A stretch of 64,000 nt of DNA from a bacterium. GTDB lineage: Bacteria > UBP6 > UBA1177 > JAKLFG01. The notes under the pieces are model-generated. The model was given only the letters and a program-made list of their open reading frames with translations. It was not told the origin of the DNA and did not search any database. A program made the position numbers and the translations under genes. This document shows positions 24,022-33,410 of the stretch, piece by piece. Every line of letters starts with the position of its first letter. The first letter of the stretch is position 1. The DNA is taken from the NCBI GenBank assembly GCA_022709425.1, contig JAKLIW010000002.1, positions 186,001-250,000 on the forward strand. Reading direction: 5' to 3'.

Positions 24022-25149
24022 ATGCAACTGATAAAACACGATCTCAATATAAACTTCACCGGCAACTTCAAGCTGGCCGCGACCATATCGACCATCGCGG
24101 TCCTTGCCGGCATTATTCTCATGATCGTCATCGGTCCCAACTACGGCGTCGACTTCAAAGGCGGCACCGAGATACAGATAAAGGTCGCGGGTATCGACAT
24201 CGCCGGCGTCCGCGCCGCACTGTCCGATTTCGACGGCGTCGAGATACAGCAGTTCGAGGGACATGCCGACGAATTCACCATCAAGCTCCCCTCCATCGCG
24301 TTGGCTGACGCGGCCGAGGTTGACCGCTATATCGGTGAAGTACAGAAAGCGCTTCCCGATACGGCGCTCATCAAGAAACATTTCAACGTCGAGGTGGGCG
24401 ACCGCATCGAACTGTGGTTCGACAAACCGATAGACAGAGAGCAACTTTCGGCGCTCGTCACCAAGTACAACATCCCGGTGACCGGCCAGATAGATTATAA
24501 CGCGGTCGGCGAGCGGCACATTTACAAGATACTCCTCAAGAGCTTCACCAGCACCGTCATCGCCGCGGTCGAACAGAAGGCCGGCTCACAGGCCGAGATA
24601 CAGCGCGTCGAGCTGGTCGGCCCCAAGGTGGGCGCCAAACTGCGCACCGATACCTTCATGGCGATCGTCTATACTCTTATCGCGATGCTCATCTATATCG
24701 CCCTGCGGTTCAACTTCCAGTCGGCTCCCGGCGCGATCATCGCGCTCTTCCACGATACCATGATCACGCTCGGGATACTGGTCGTGTTCCGCGTGACCTT
24801 CGATCTTACCATCGTCGCGGCGCTCCTCACGATGGTCGGTTATTCGATCAACGATACCGTCGTCGTCTATGACCGTATCCGTGAGAACCAGAACAACCCG
24901 AAGAAGGGGAACACCCTGCTGGAGAAGATAAACACCAGCATCAATGAGACACTTTCCCGGACGATAATCACCTCGGCGATGACCTTCATCGTGGTGTTCA
25001 CTTTGCTCATGCTCGGCGGCGACATCATCTGGGGCTTCGCCTTCACGATGTGCATCGGCATCGTGGTCGGCACCTACTCTTCCATTTTCATCGCCAGTCC
25101 CATCACGGCAGTCATTGATAACTATATGAAGAAAGAACAGGCGACCTGA
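24022..25149 (+). CDS. secF: Protein translocase subunit SecF (large periplasmic domain)
   Basis: SecF pairs with SecD. The protein shows the N-terminal helix followed by GVDFKGGTEIQIKV, then after the periplasmic domain the LRTDTFMAIVYTLIAMLIYIALRF helix and the VGYSINDTVVVYDRIREN motif. At 375 residues it is longer than the usual 300-320. The excess lies in the periplasmic part (about 75-205), which includes a segment ending EQKAGSQAEIQRVELVG. It has a clear AAGGAGG ribosome site 10 nt after secD. Confidence 0.95.
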   Translation: MQLIKHDLNINFTGNFKLAATISTIAVLAGIILMIVIGPNYGVDFKGGTEIQIKVAGIDIAGVRAALSDFDGVEIQQFEGHADEFTIKLPSIALADAAEVDRYIGEVQKALPDTALIKKHFNVEVGDRIELWFDKPIDREQLSALVTKYNIPVTGQIDYNAVGERHIYKILLKSFTSTVIAAVEQKAGSQAEIQRVELVGPKVGAKLRTDTFMAIVYTLIAMLIYIALRFNFQSAPGAIIALFHDTMITLGILVVFRVTFDLTIVAALLTMVGYSINDTVVVYDRIRENQNNPKKGNTLLEKINTSINETLSRTIITSAMTFIVVFTLLMLGGDIIWGFAFTMCIGIVVGTYSSIFIASPITAVIDNYMKKEQAT

Positions 25150-25153
25150 GTCG

Positions 25154-26875
25154 ATGAAGAAAGAATGGGTACTACTGGATGCCAGTGCTGAAAAGGTAAG
25201 CGCCATCACCAAAACGCTCGGTATCTCCGAGATCGTATCTCAGGTTCTGGTGAACCGCGGTATCGATGATGTCGAGGCGGCGAGCCTTTTTCTGCAGGCG
25301 AAACTGAAGAATCTGCCCGATCCCGGTCTCATCAAAGGCGCCAAGAAAGCAGCGAAGATAATCGTCGAAGCGATAAAGACCGGAAAGCATATCGTCATTT
25401 ACGGCGACTACGATGTGGACGGCATCACCTCGACGGTCCTCATGTACAAGTTCCTGCTGTTGCTCGGCGCGAATGTCAAATACTACATTCCCCACCGGCT
25501 CGAAGACGGTTACGGACTCAACACCTACACGCTTGAAGAGATCGCCACCGACGGAGGCCAGATCGTCATCACGGTCGACTGCGGTATCACGAGCATCGAG
25601 GAGGTGCGCTATGCCCGTAACCTCGGACTCGATATCATCATCGTCGATCACCACCATATCGGCGAGACGGTCCCCGACGCGGTCGCCGTGATCAATCCGC
25701 ACTTCGAGGATTGCAAGTATCCCTTCAAGGAGATGGCGGCGGTAGGTGTCGCCTTCTCGTTCCTCATGGTGCTCAAGAAGGCGGTTGAAAAGGACGGTTT
25801 CTTCACCGGCGTCATGCCCAACCTCAAGGAGTATATGGATTTCGTCGCGCTCGGAACGGTCGCCGATATGGTGCCGCTGGTCGGGACCAATCGTATCTTC
25901 GTCAAGCACGGACTCCAGCAGATGCAGGCGAACAACCGGCCGGGCCTGCTTGCGCTCGCCCATGTCTGCGGTCTCAAGTCGCTCGATGAGATATCGCCGG
26001 CCATCATCAGTTATAAGATGGCGCCGCGTCTCAACGCCGCGGGGCGCATCGGCAACGCGCTGAAAGGGGTCGATCTGCTCCTTTCTCAGAGCTACGATAC
26101 CGCGATCAAAATGGCAGAAGAGCTCAATCTCACCAACGAATACCGCCAGAAACTCGAGGCCGAGATATTCGAGCAGGCGATCCGTATGGTCGAGGAAGGG
26201 GAGGTGCACAAGCGCAGCGCGATAGTGCTCTGTTCGCAGAACTGGCATCCCGGCGTCATCGGTATCGTCGCCTCGCGCTTGGTCGAACGCTACTACAAAC
26301 CGACCATCATGATATCGCTCGAAGGAGGGGTCGGCCGGGGTTCGGCTCGGTCCATCCAGAAGTTGCACATCTATAATGTGCTCGAACAGTTGAATGATCT
26401 CTTGGTCCAGTACGGTGGCCATAAGTTCGCTGCGGGGCTCACGATAAATGAAGCGAATGTCCCCGAATTCATGCGCCGTTTCGAGGAGATCGTGAGCGGT
26501 ACGCTGACCCACGAGGATTACCGCAATGTCATGGAGATCGACGCGACGCTCGAACTGACGCGGCTCACGCCGGAACTGGTCGTCGCGCTTTCATCGCTTG
26601 AGCCGTTCGGCATGAACAACTGGGAACCGAACTTCCTCGCGACGGGGCTCACCATCAAGAAACAGAATATCATCAACCGCGCCCATCTCCATTGGCGTCT
26701 CCAGTGCGAGGGGGTGGCGCTTCAATTCAACGCCATTGGTTTCGGCCTTGCGAGCGAACGACAGATACCGGTGGTCGGCAGTCGCGTCGACATCGTTTAT
26801 TTCCCGCGGATAAACGTGTTCAACGGGAACGTTTCCCTGCAACTCTACATCAAGGATTATCGCGCCGCGCAGTAG
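25154..26875 (+). CDS. recJ: Single-stranded-DNA exonuclease RecJ
   Basis: RecJ degrades 5'-ended single strands in recombination and mismatch repair. The 573-residue protein has the DHH-family motifs in order: YGDYDVDGITST, TVDCGIT, DHHHIGE and LGTVADMVPL, then the DHHA1 elements GVGRGSARS and GGHKFAAGLT and a C-terminal OB-like region. All metal-ligand aspartates and histidines are present. It starts 4 nt after secF; yajC-secDF-recJ is a gene order known from other bacteria. It converges on the oxidoreductase gene, whose stop is 10 nt away. Confidence 0.96.
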   Translation: MKKEWVLLDASAEKVSAITKTLGISEIVSQVLVNRGIDDVEAASLFLQAKLKNLPDPGLIKGAKKAAKIIVEAIKTGKHIVIYGDYDVDGITSTVLMYKFLLLLGANVKYYIPHRLEDGYGLNTYTLEEIATDGGQIVITVDCGITSIEEVRYARNLGLDIIIVDHHHIGETVPDAVAVINPHFEDCKYPFKEMAAVGVAFSFLMVLKKAVEKDGFFTGVMPNLKEYMDFVALGTVADMVPLVGTNRIFVKHGLQQMQANNRPGLLALAHVCGLKSLDEISPAIISYKMAPRLNAAGRIGNALKGVDLLLSQSYDTAIKMAEELNLTNEYRQKLEAEIFEQAIRMVEEGEVHKRSAIVLCSQNWHPGVIGIVASRLVERYYKPTIMISLEGGVGRGSARSIQKLHIYNVLEQLNDLLVQYGGHKFAAGLTINEANVPEFMRRFEEIVSGTLTHEDYRNVMEIDATLELTRLTPELVVALSSLEPFGMNNWEPNFLATGLTIKKQNIINRAHLHWRLQCEGVALQFNAIGFGLASERQIPVVGSRVDIVYFPRINVFNGNVSLQLYIKDYRAAQ

Positions 26876-26885
26876 CGGCAAAGAG

Positions 26886-28061
26886 TCATTTCAACAGTTC
26901 TTCGGCTACGGCCGCATCGATGCCGGCGGCGATCCCTTTCGATAGTGCGCCGGCCTTTTTGACTTCGCCGATGAGTATGCCGCCCACGAGTCTGCCGCCG
27001 CGCAGATAGAGTTTCCGGTACTGACCGGTCGCTTCGTCGAGGTGGCGCAGGGTTTCGTAGACCGCCTGCGGGTCGCGACCCACATCGCCCACCGAATAGA
27101 GTTGCGTGCCGAAGACCTTGAGCATCGCCGGATACTCGTCGGGTTTGAACTGCGATGAGCCGCCCGCCGCGTTCGCGCCGGCGACCGTTCCCTGTTTCAC
27201 CGCCGGCATCCAGAGTTGCGGGCCGCGGCCGAATTCGGCGCAGTCGCCGCAGGCGTAGATGCCCGGAACCGATGTTTCCATCTTCTCGTTCACGACGATG
27301 CCGCGGTTCGCCGTGATCCCTGCCGCCTGCGCGAGGGCGATGTTGGCCCGCACGCCGATCGAGAAGACGACCAGATCGGCCGGTATCGTTTCGCCCGCTT
27401 TGAGCAGAACGGCGGTCACGCGTCCCGTCCCTTCGAAGCGGTCGACCTGCGCTCCGAGGCGCAACTGCATCCCGTGCGCCGTCAATATCTTCGCGAAGAA
27501 GGTCGATCCCTCGGGGTCGAGTTGCATCGGAAGGGCGCGATCGGCGAGTTCGATGATGTGGACGGAGAGCCCTTTTTTCTTTAGGGCGTTGGCCGTTTCG
27601 AGCCCGAGCAGGCCGCCGCCGATGACCACGGCGTTTTTGGCCACCGCCGCCGCGACCTTGCGGGCGTCATCGAGCGTCCGCACCGCGAAGACATTCGCAT
27701 TTTCGAGCGCGCCCGACATCGGGACGAAGGAATTTGCGCCGACCGCCAGTACGAGTGCGTCGTAAGAGATGGTCCGGTCGTCGGAGAGTGCCACGGTTCG
27801 TTTCTCGCGGTCGATGGCCGTCACCTTAATGCCACGCAGGAACGCTATCCGCTGCTCGGCGAACCACGCCTCTTTCTGCAGATAGAAACTAGCCCTTTTC
27901 TCGACCGTGTCGTCACCGATCAGTTCGGTCAGCGACGGCCGGTGGTAGGGGAGATGTTTTTCTTCCGAGACGAGCGTTATGTCGGCCGTCGCCGATATCT
28001 TGCGCGCTTCCTGCGCCGCCGTGAGCCCCGCCGCCGATGCCCCGATGATGACCACCTTCAT
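26886..28061 (-). CDS. NAD(P)H:FAD oxidoreductase (NirB/rubredoxin-reductase type)
   Basis: This 391-residue flavoprotein has the FAD site VVIIGASAAGLTAA, the LPYHRPSLTE segment, the NAD site VVIGGGLLGLETANAL and the second FAD motif GIYACGDCAEFG. The layout matches rubredoxin reductase, the FAD half of NirB and related NAD(P)H-dependent reductases. It lacks the BFD-like or sulfite-reductase domains of NirB. The electron acceptor is unknown, and no rubredoxin gene is in the window. The start at 28061 is preferred over an ATG 12 nt upstream because AGGAAGG precedes it. It has its own promoter, divergent from DUF1015. Confidence 0.88.
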   Translation of the reverse strand: MKVVIIGASAAGLTAAQEARKISATADITLVSEEKHLPYHRPSLTELIGDDTVEKRASFYLQKEAWFAEQRIAFLRGIKVTAIDREKRTVALSDDRTISYDALVLAVGANSFVPMSGALENANVFAVRTLDDARKVAAAVAKNAVVIGGGLLGLETANALKKKGLSVHIIELADRALPMQLDPEGSTFFAKILTAHGMQLRLGAQVDRFEGTGRVTAVLLKAGETIPADLVVFSIGVRANIALAQAAGITANRGIVVNEKMETSVPGIYACGDCAEFGRGPQLWMPAVKQGTVAGANAAGGSSQFKPDEYPAMLKVFGTQLYSVGDVGRDPQAVYETLRHLDEATGQYRKLYLRGGRLVGGILIGEVKKAGALSKGIAAGIDAAVAEELLK

Positions 28062-28096
28062 GCCTTCCTCCATTAGGATAGCGTTTGCATCGGAGG

Positions 28097-28125
28097 AGTG
28101 TAGCGTTCGAAGGGGTCTGCGTCAA
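28097..28125 (-). promoter_or_regulatory. Predicted promoter of the NAD(P)H:FAD oxidoreductase
   Basis: On the minus strand TTGACG (28120-28125) and TACACT (28097-28102) are 17 bp apart. Confidence 0.55.
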
Positions 28126-28136
28126 CAAAAACAATC

Positions 28137-28166
28137 TTGACAAGGGACCCGGCGGAACGCTATAAC
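28137..28166 (+). promoter_or_regulatory. Predicted promoter of the DUF1015 gene
   Basis: A perfect TTGACA (28137-28142) and TATAAC (28161-28166) are 18 bp apart. The -35 boxes of the two divergent promoters lie only 11 bp apart. Confidence 0.65.
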
Positions 28167-28212
28167 AAGAGCGCTTCGGCAGTTTTTTGAGAAACTTTCA
28201 TAAGGAGCAGAC

Positions 28213-29454
28213 ATGGTCACCGTACGTCCGTTCAAGGCCTTCCGTCCCCCCCAGTCGCTGGTCGAGGAGATGGCCGCGCTTCCCTACGATGTCATCAACA
28301 CCGACGAGGCGGCCGAACTTGCCAAGGGCAAGCCGCGCTCGTTCTTCCACATCACCCGGGCCGAGATAGATCTGCCGCGCGAGATGGACATCCACGACGA
28401 CAAGGTCTACGCGCAGGGGCGCGCCGCGCTCGACCGCTTCATCAAGGAAGGGGCGCTGGTGCAGGACAAGGAGCCGCTTTTCTACATCTACGCGCAGAAG
28501 ATGGGCGATCATGTCCAAACCGGCATCGTCGGCTGCGTTTCGGCCGACGAATACAACGCCGACCTCATCAAGAAACACGAACTGACCCGCAAGGATAAAG
28601 AGGATGACCGCACCCGCCATGTGGTTACGCAGAACGCGAACGCCGAGCCGGTGTTCCTGACCTACCGCGCCCGCAAGGAACTCGACACCCTCGTCTTCGG
28701 CTACACGGGGAAGAACGCTCCTGAATACGACTTCATCGCCGATGACGGCATCCGGCACACCCTCTGGGTCGTCCGCGACGCGGCGCTCAACCAGAAGATA
28801 ACGGCCTCTTTCAAAGGTATCGATGCGCTCTATGTGGCCGACGGCCATCACCGCAGTGCATCGGCGGCCCGCGCGCAGGTCGAGAAGCGCAAACACGACC
28901 AGCACCCGTCGCCCGACAAGGAATACAACTTCTTCCTCGCCGTCATTTTCCCGCACGACCAGCTCCGCATCATGGACTACAACCGGCTCGTGAAGGACCT
29001 TCACGGCAACACCTCAGAACAGTTCATCAAGAAGATATCGGAGAAATTCACCGTGACGGCCGGGACGCAGGCGGCACCGGCGGCGATGCATGCCTTCGGG
29101 ATGTATCTCGACGGGAAGTGGCACCAGATAACGGCCAAGCCGGGCTCATTCGACCCGAAGGACCCAATCAATTCGCTCGATGTGGCCATCCTCCAGAATA
29201 ATCTCCTCGGCCCCATTCTTGGCATCACCGACCCGCGCACCGACAAGCGGATCGATTTCGTGGGCGGTATCCGCGGGCTCAAGGAACTCGAGAAGCGGGT
29301 GAATTCGGGGGAGATGAAGGTCGCCTTCTCGATGTACCCGACAACGCTCGATCAGCTCATCAATGTCGCCGATGCGGGCAAGATCATGCCGCCGAAATCG
29401 ACCTGGTTCGAACCGAAACTCCGCTCCGGCCTCTTCGTCCACCTGCTGGACTAA
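28213..29454 (+). CDS. DUF1015 family protein
   Basis: This 413-residue soluble protein belongs to DUF1015, recognisable by VRPFKAFRPP at the start, LPYDVINTDEA, KHELTRKDKEDDRTRHV and the ADGHHRSASAA motif. The function of the family is not established; its genes are often found near serine-biosynthesis genes, and here serC lies about 28 kb away. The ribosome site AAGGAG is good. The stop overlaps the convergent lipoprotein stop by 4 nt. Confidence 0.9.
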   Translation: MVTVRPFKAFRPPQSLVEEMAALPYDVINTDEAAELAKGKPRSFFHITRAEIDLPREMDIHDDKVYAQGRAALDRFIKEGALVQDKEPLFYIYAQKMGDHVQTGIVGCVSADEYNADLIKKHELTRKDKEDDRTRHVVTQNANAEPVFLTYRARKELDTLVFGYTGKNAPEYDFIADDGIRHTLWVVRDAALNQKITASFKGIDALYVADGHHRSASAARAQVEKRKHDQHPSPDKEYNFFLAVIFPHDQLRIMDYNRLVKDLHGNTSEQFIKKISEKFTVTAGTQAAPAAMHAFGMYLDGKWHQITAKPGSFDPKDPINSLDVAILQNNLLGPILGITDPRTDKRIDFVGGIRGLKELEKRVNSGEMKVAFSMYPTTLDQLINVADAGKIMPPKSTWFEPKLRSGLFVHLLD

Positions 29455-31574
29455 TCGTTCTCGGTGATGAGGTTGTATCTGCGGGCGAACCAGTAGCCCG
29501 CGAGGAAATCGAGCCCGGTATCGCCGCCGGTCCCCTGACTCCCGCGCAGTCCTTTGTAGATATTGTCCTTCCAGTAGTAACTGCTCGCCCCGCGCTCATA
29601 GAGCGGATAGGCGCGCAGACTCTGCGTCCGGTCGGCGGTGGGCGAGGTCCAGTCGTTCTTCCAGAACAGTTCCGGTATCGGCGACAGGCAGAAATCGGGG
29701 TCCCACAGCCGGTCGACCGCGTAGAGCCCGCGCTCCATCGGCACCTCCTGCAGACACTCGATCCCCGAATCGATATCGCTGTCCATCTGCGGGAGGCCGC
29801 GCGCCCCGACGATGAGTTGGAACAGTCCCTGTCGCGCCGGCCGCATCGCGTCGCCCTTTTCGTAGAGCGCCGCCTGCATATCGCCCACGCGGGTGCCGTC
29901 GCCGACCGCCTCGTAGAGCTCGCGCAGGACGAAGAACTCCCAGACGCCCAGATGGTTGCCCGACCAGTCGCTGATGCCGTATTCGTTGGTCGGCAGGCCG
30001 CCCTGATTGATATATTCCTCGACATAACTCCAGATGGTCGCGCTCTCGTTCTTATAGATCGTTTCGGAGAGCGTCCCCTTGTACATCGCGTAGAGGAGCA
30101 GCGACGTCGCGAGCTGGTTCATCCGCAGGTCCTTCGCGATCTCGCAGTTGTCGTGAAGCCGTTTGAGGTTGTTCTTCATCCGGTCGATGAGCCCCGCGGC
30201 GCGCGGATCGGCGCTGTCCTTGAGGACATACCACGCCCAGTAGTAACCGATGAGGAAACCTTTGAACATGTCGTTGTTGCCGCCCTCCTTCCAGTCGATC
30301 CCGGCGAAGGGGCCGGTCCCTTCGTGGAATTCGGGATCGCCGTCGTCGACATGCATCCGGACGGTGCGGGCGAAGGTGCTCGTGTCTTCGACTATCTCGA
30401 CGCACATCAGCGTCCCTTCGAGCGACTTGATCATCCGGTCGAGCGATTCCTGCGTGCCGTCGATGAGGTATTTCCACGCCATCGTCGCGATATGGACGCC
30501 GGTCCAGAGCATACTGTCGCCGTCCTGATCGTAGCGCTGGGTGGTCTCGTTCCAGTGCGACATCATTCCCAGTTCGTTTATCATCTTCTCCTGCACGAAG
30601 TCGGAGAAGAAGTCGGCCTTTTCGGCCAGCGTATAGCCGAAGGCGCTGCGGCGCATCTCGGCCTCGGCGAGCGTCCAGTCGTTGACCGGCCGCTGGATGA
30701 CCCGCACCGTGTCGGGGTTGTCGCGCAGGAAGGTGCGGTCGGTCGGGTCGGTCACCATAAAGTGGACCATCTTCTTGAACTCTGCGCGGTTGGTGTAGGG
30801 CTGGACCGTCGGGAGTTCGTGGAACGATGCGTAGGTCTGATTTATCGTCGCCTTTTCGGCGGTCGAGGGCTCATCATTGGCGGGGGTCTCTATCCGTTCG
30901 TTCTTCCAGATCGGATCGGTGCTGGAGGCTTCATGCCATACCCATGTCTCATTGAACCCTCCCTCGGTCGCGGGAGCGGCGGGGGTGGCGGCCAGATGGT
31001 AGCCGCCGCAAGTGGTGGTATTGAACAGATCGCCCCCGACGCCGCTGAAGGAGAATTCGGGGATCGGACGATCAAGACCGTTCACCGTCTTGACAAAACC
31101 GCCCGCTTCAAGTCTGAAATAAGCCGAACGCCCGCGATAATCACTGCTGATAATGCCTTCCATCACCTGTGCGGTGCGGTATCCGTTCCAGCGATGATCA
31201 TTGTAGCGGACGGTGCGGATGATGGAGGCGCTGCCCAGACCGCTTTCGCGGATCTCGCCGATGCCGGTATAGGCGCCGACGGCATCCTCGCCCGTGATGT
31301 CGTATATCCCGGAAAAGGTGGCGGTGCAGGGGATGTCGGCGTCGGTGATGATGTCGTCGCCGATGTCGATGAAGTCATCCGACAGGTCTGTCAAATCCGA
31401 CTGATCCGACAGATCATCATCGGCCACCTCATCATCGTCCTTTATGTCCTTTTCGCTGTCGTCGTCGCCGCCGGAGAGCGCGTCGTCGGGGGTGCCGGTG
31501 TCACCGTTCGAGCAGGAAAGGATAAAGAACATCAGCGCACAGAAAAGTACGCTGAAGATATGACGCAAAGACAT
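29451..31574 (-). CDS. Large Asp-linker lipoprotein of unknown function
   Basis: This 707-residue protein has a lipoprotein signal (FFILSC), a roughly 60-residue Asp/Ser-rich linker (GGDDDSEKDIKDDDEVADDD type, then SDQSDLTDLSDD) and a passenger that I do not recognise. The passenger starts with a short beta region (about 80-200). A mainly helical, Trp/Tyr-rich region follows (about 240-700), with segments such as DWKEGGNNDMFKGFLIGYYWAWYVL and ISDWSGNHLGVWEFFVLREL, suggestive of an alpha/alpha toroid as in some glycan-active enzymes. That is a weak structural guess. It has a GGAGG ribosome site and starts 22 nt after the rocD stop. Confidence 0.8.
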   Translation of the reverse strand: MSLRHIFSVLFCALMFFILSCSNGDTGTPDDALSGGDDDSEKDIKDDDEVADDDLSDQSDLTDLSDDFIDIGDDIITDADIPCTATFSGIYDITGEDAVGAYTGIGEIRESGLGSASIIRTVRYNDHRWNGYRTAQVMEGIISSDYRGRSAYFRLEAGGFVKTVNGLDRPIPEFSFSGVGGDLFNTTTCGGYHLAATPAAPATEGGFNETWVWHEASSTDPIWKNERIETPANDEPSTAEKATINQTYASFHELPTVQPYTNRAEFKKMVHFMVTDPTDRTFLRDNPDTVRVIQRPVNDWTLAEAEMRRSAFGYTLAEKADFFSDFVQEKMINELGMMSHWNETTQRYDQDGDSMLWTGVHIATMAWKYLIDGTQESLDRMIKSLEGTLMCVEIVEDTSTFARTVRMHVDDGDPEFHEGTGPFAGIDWKEGGNNDMFKGFLIGYYWAWYVLKDSADPRAAGLIDRMKNNLKRLHDNCEIAKDLRMNQLATSLLLYAMYKGTLSETIYKNESATIWSYVEEYINQGGLPTNEYGISDWSGNHLGVWEFFVLRELYEAVGDGTRVGDMQAALYEKGDAMRPARQGLFQLIVGARGLPQMDSDIDSGIECLQEVPMERGLYAVDRLWDPDFCLSPIPELFWKNDWTSPTADRTQSLRAYPLYERGASSYYWKDNIYKGLRGSQGTGGDTGLDFLAGYWFARRYNLITEND

Positions 31575-31596
31575 GAGAACCTCCGGAAAAGAGGTC

Positions 31597-32856
31597 TTAG
31601 CCGAGGACCTCGGATATGATGCCCATCGCCCAATCGATGTCGGCCTTGGTGATCACCAGCGGCGGCGCGAAGCGGATGATCCAGTCGTGGGTCTCTTTCG
31701 CCAGTACGCCGCGCTCCTTGAGGGCGGTGGTGTACTTGCGCGCCTTTTCGCCGGCGGCGCTGAGGATATCCTTATCCATCACCACGCCGATCAGGAGCCC
31801 TTTGCCGCGGACCTGTTTTATCTTCTTCGACTTCGCCTTGAGTTCATTCAGTTTCGCCATGAAGTAGGCGCCCATCTCGGCCGAACGGTCGGCCAGCTTT
31901 TCGTCGTCGAGCACCTTGAGGGCCGCGAGCGCCACGGCGCAACCGAGCGGGTTGCCGCCGAAGGTCGAGCCATGCGAACCGGGGGTGAAAACGCCCATGA
32001 TCCCCTTGTTGGCCGCGACCGCCGAAACGGGGAACACGCCGCCGCCCAGCGCCTTGCCCATGATGATGATGTCGGGTTCGATATCATCGTGCATGAAGCA
32101 GAATTTCTTGCCGGTGCGGCCGAAGCCGGTCTGTACTTCGTCGGCGACGAGGAGCACATTGTTCTTCGTGCAGATCTCGCGCAGTTTTTTCAGATAGCCG
32201 TCGTTCGGGACGAAGACGCCCGCTTCGCCCTGAATGGGTTCCACCAGTACGGCGACGGTGTTCTTGGTGATCGCCTTTTCGACCGCCGCGGTGTCGTTAT
32301 AGTCGACATGGACAAAGCCGGGGGTGAAGGGGCCGTAGTTGTTGTAGGCGTCGGGGTCGGTCGAGAAGCCGACGATGGTGGTGGTGCGGCCGTGGAAGTT
32401 CTCGCGCATGACGATGATCTCAGCCTTGTCCTTCTCCACCTTCTTGATCTCGTAGCCCCAGCGGCGGGCGAGCTTGATGGCCGTTTCGACCGCTTCGGCG
32501 CCGGTGTTCATCGGCAGGACCATATCCTTGCCGGTGTACTCGCAGAGCCGCTTGGCGAACACGGGCCACTGGTCGTTGAAAAAGGCGCGGCTGGTGAGGG
32601 TCAGCACATCGGCCTGATCCTTGAGCGCCTTGATGATGACCGGGTGGCGGTGTCCCTGATTGACCGCCGAATAGGCCGACAGGCAGTCGAGGTACTTCTT
32701 TCCCTCGGGGTCCCATACCCACACGCCTTCAGCGCGGCTGATGACCACTTCGAGCGGGTGATAGTTATGCGCCCCGTAATGATGCTCCATCTCGATGAGT
32801 TCTTTTGAGGTGAGCTTTTTCGATTCTTTGCAATTCTTGTCGCAACAGCATCCCAT
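31597..32856 (-). CDS. rocD: Ornithine--oxo-acid aminotransferase with Cys-rich N-terminus
   Basis: This 419-residue class III PLP enzyme converts ornithine and 2-oxoglutarate to glutamate semialdehyde and glutamate. It shows the AHNYHPLEVVISRAEG and VWVWDPEGKKYLDCLSAYSAVNQGH opening, LPMNTGAEAVETAIKLARRWG, the PLP-aspartate region VADEVQTGFGRTG and the lysine in MGKALGGGVFPVSA. These match OAT better than other class III members. The N-terminus, MGCCCDKNCKESKK, is an extra Cys-rich extension before the family's usual start; it may bind metal or be an artefact of start choice, though no other start fits the ribosome site (GAAAGGAGAAC). Confidence 0.9.
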   Translation of the reverse strand: MGCCCDKNCKESKKLTSKELIEMEHHYGAHNYHPLEVVISRAEGVWVWDPEGKKYLDCLSAYSAVNQGHRHPVIIKALKDQADVLTLTSRAFFNDQWPVFAKRLCEYTGKDMVLPMNTGAEAVETAIKLARRWGYEIKKVEKDKAEIIVMRENFHGRTTTIVGFSTDPDAYNNYGPFTPGFVHVDYNDTAAVEKAITKNTVAVLVEPIQGEAGVFVPNDGYLKKLREICTKNNVLLVADEVQTGFGRTGKKFCFMHDDIEPDIIIMGKALGGGVFPVSAVAANKGIMGVFTPGSHGSTFGGNPLGCAVALAALKVLDDEKLADRSAEMGAYFMAKLNELKAKSKKIKQVRGKGLLIGVVMDKDILSAAGEKARKYTTALKERGVLAKETHDWIIRFAPPLVITKADIDWAMGIISEVLG

Positions 32857-32961
32857 GATCGTTCTCCTTTCCTATCGGTTTGTGATCGAACAAACTACGG
32901 CACGATAGTATAAGGTTTATAGGCTAAAGCAAGAATTTTACGGACGGCGGAAGCGTGTGGT

Positions 32962-33312
32962 TCAGCCCTTCTTGACGAGTACTGCGCCGTAGCCGGGCTT
33001 GAGGGTGACGGTCACGAAGTTGCGGCCGTCCACCTCTTCGACGGTATAGCTTTTCTGAGGAGTGCCGCTGATATCCTTGAATTTCATCCCGGCCGGTGAG
33101 AGATCCTTGTCGACCGTGATGCGCGCCGTCACTTCCTGTTTGCCGAAGTTGAACGCGAACACCGTCTCGTCGTAGCCGACGATATTCGAGAAGGCGATGA
33201 GCCCGGTGTCCGACAGAACCTGCCAGAAACCGCCGTCGATGGAGACCTCGCGGTAATAGCGATCCCCTCCGAGTTTCGCCAGATCGGCAAGAAAATCGAT
33301 CTTCTTCACCAT
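32962..33312 (-). CDS. Stand-alone beta-domain protein, resembles GH13 amylase C-terminal domain
   Basis: This 116-residue protein has no signal peptide and is predicted to be all-beta. The sequence VLSDTGLIAFSNIVGYDETVFAFNF, then TLKPGYGAVLVKKG, recalls the C-terminal domain of alpha-amylase-family enzymes, where the strands end in a GYGAVLV-type motif. No catalytic domain lies next to it, so it is either a detached accessory domain or a remnant. The upstream gap of about 100 bp to the Rrf2 gene shows no clear promoter. Confidence 0.6.
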   Translation of the reverse strand: MVKKIDFLADLAKLGGDRYYREVSIDGGFWQVLSDTGLIAFSNIVGYDETVFAFNFGKQEVTARITVDKDLSPAGMKFKDISGTPQKSYTVEEVDGRNFVTVTLKPGYGAVLVKKG

Positions 33313-33410
33313 GTGAGTTTTCCCCCTGATACGATACGGTTAATAAAGAAAGGAACCAAAAAACGGAGCCCATTGTAGGGAAAAAACAGAAAAAGTAAAT
33401 ACTTTTGTTG

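Noticed and set aside
22125..24140. A 671-codon minus-strand open frame across secD.
   Set aside because: SecD on the plus strand is unambiguous; the antisense frame has no recognisable domain and results from strong codon bias.
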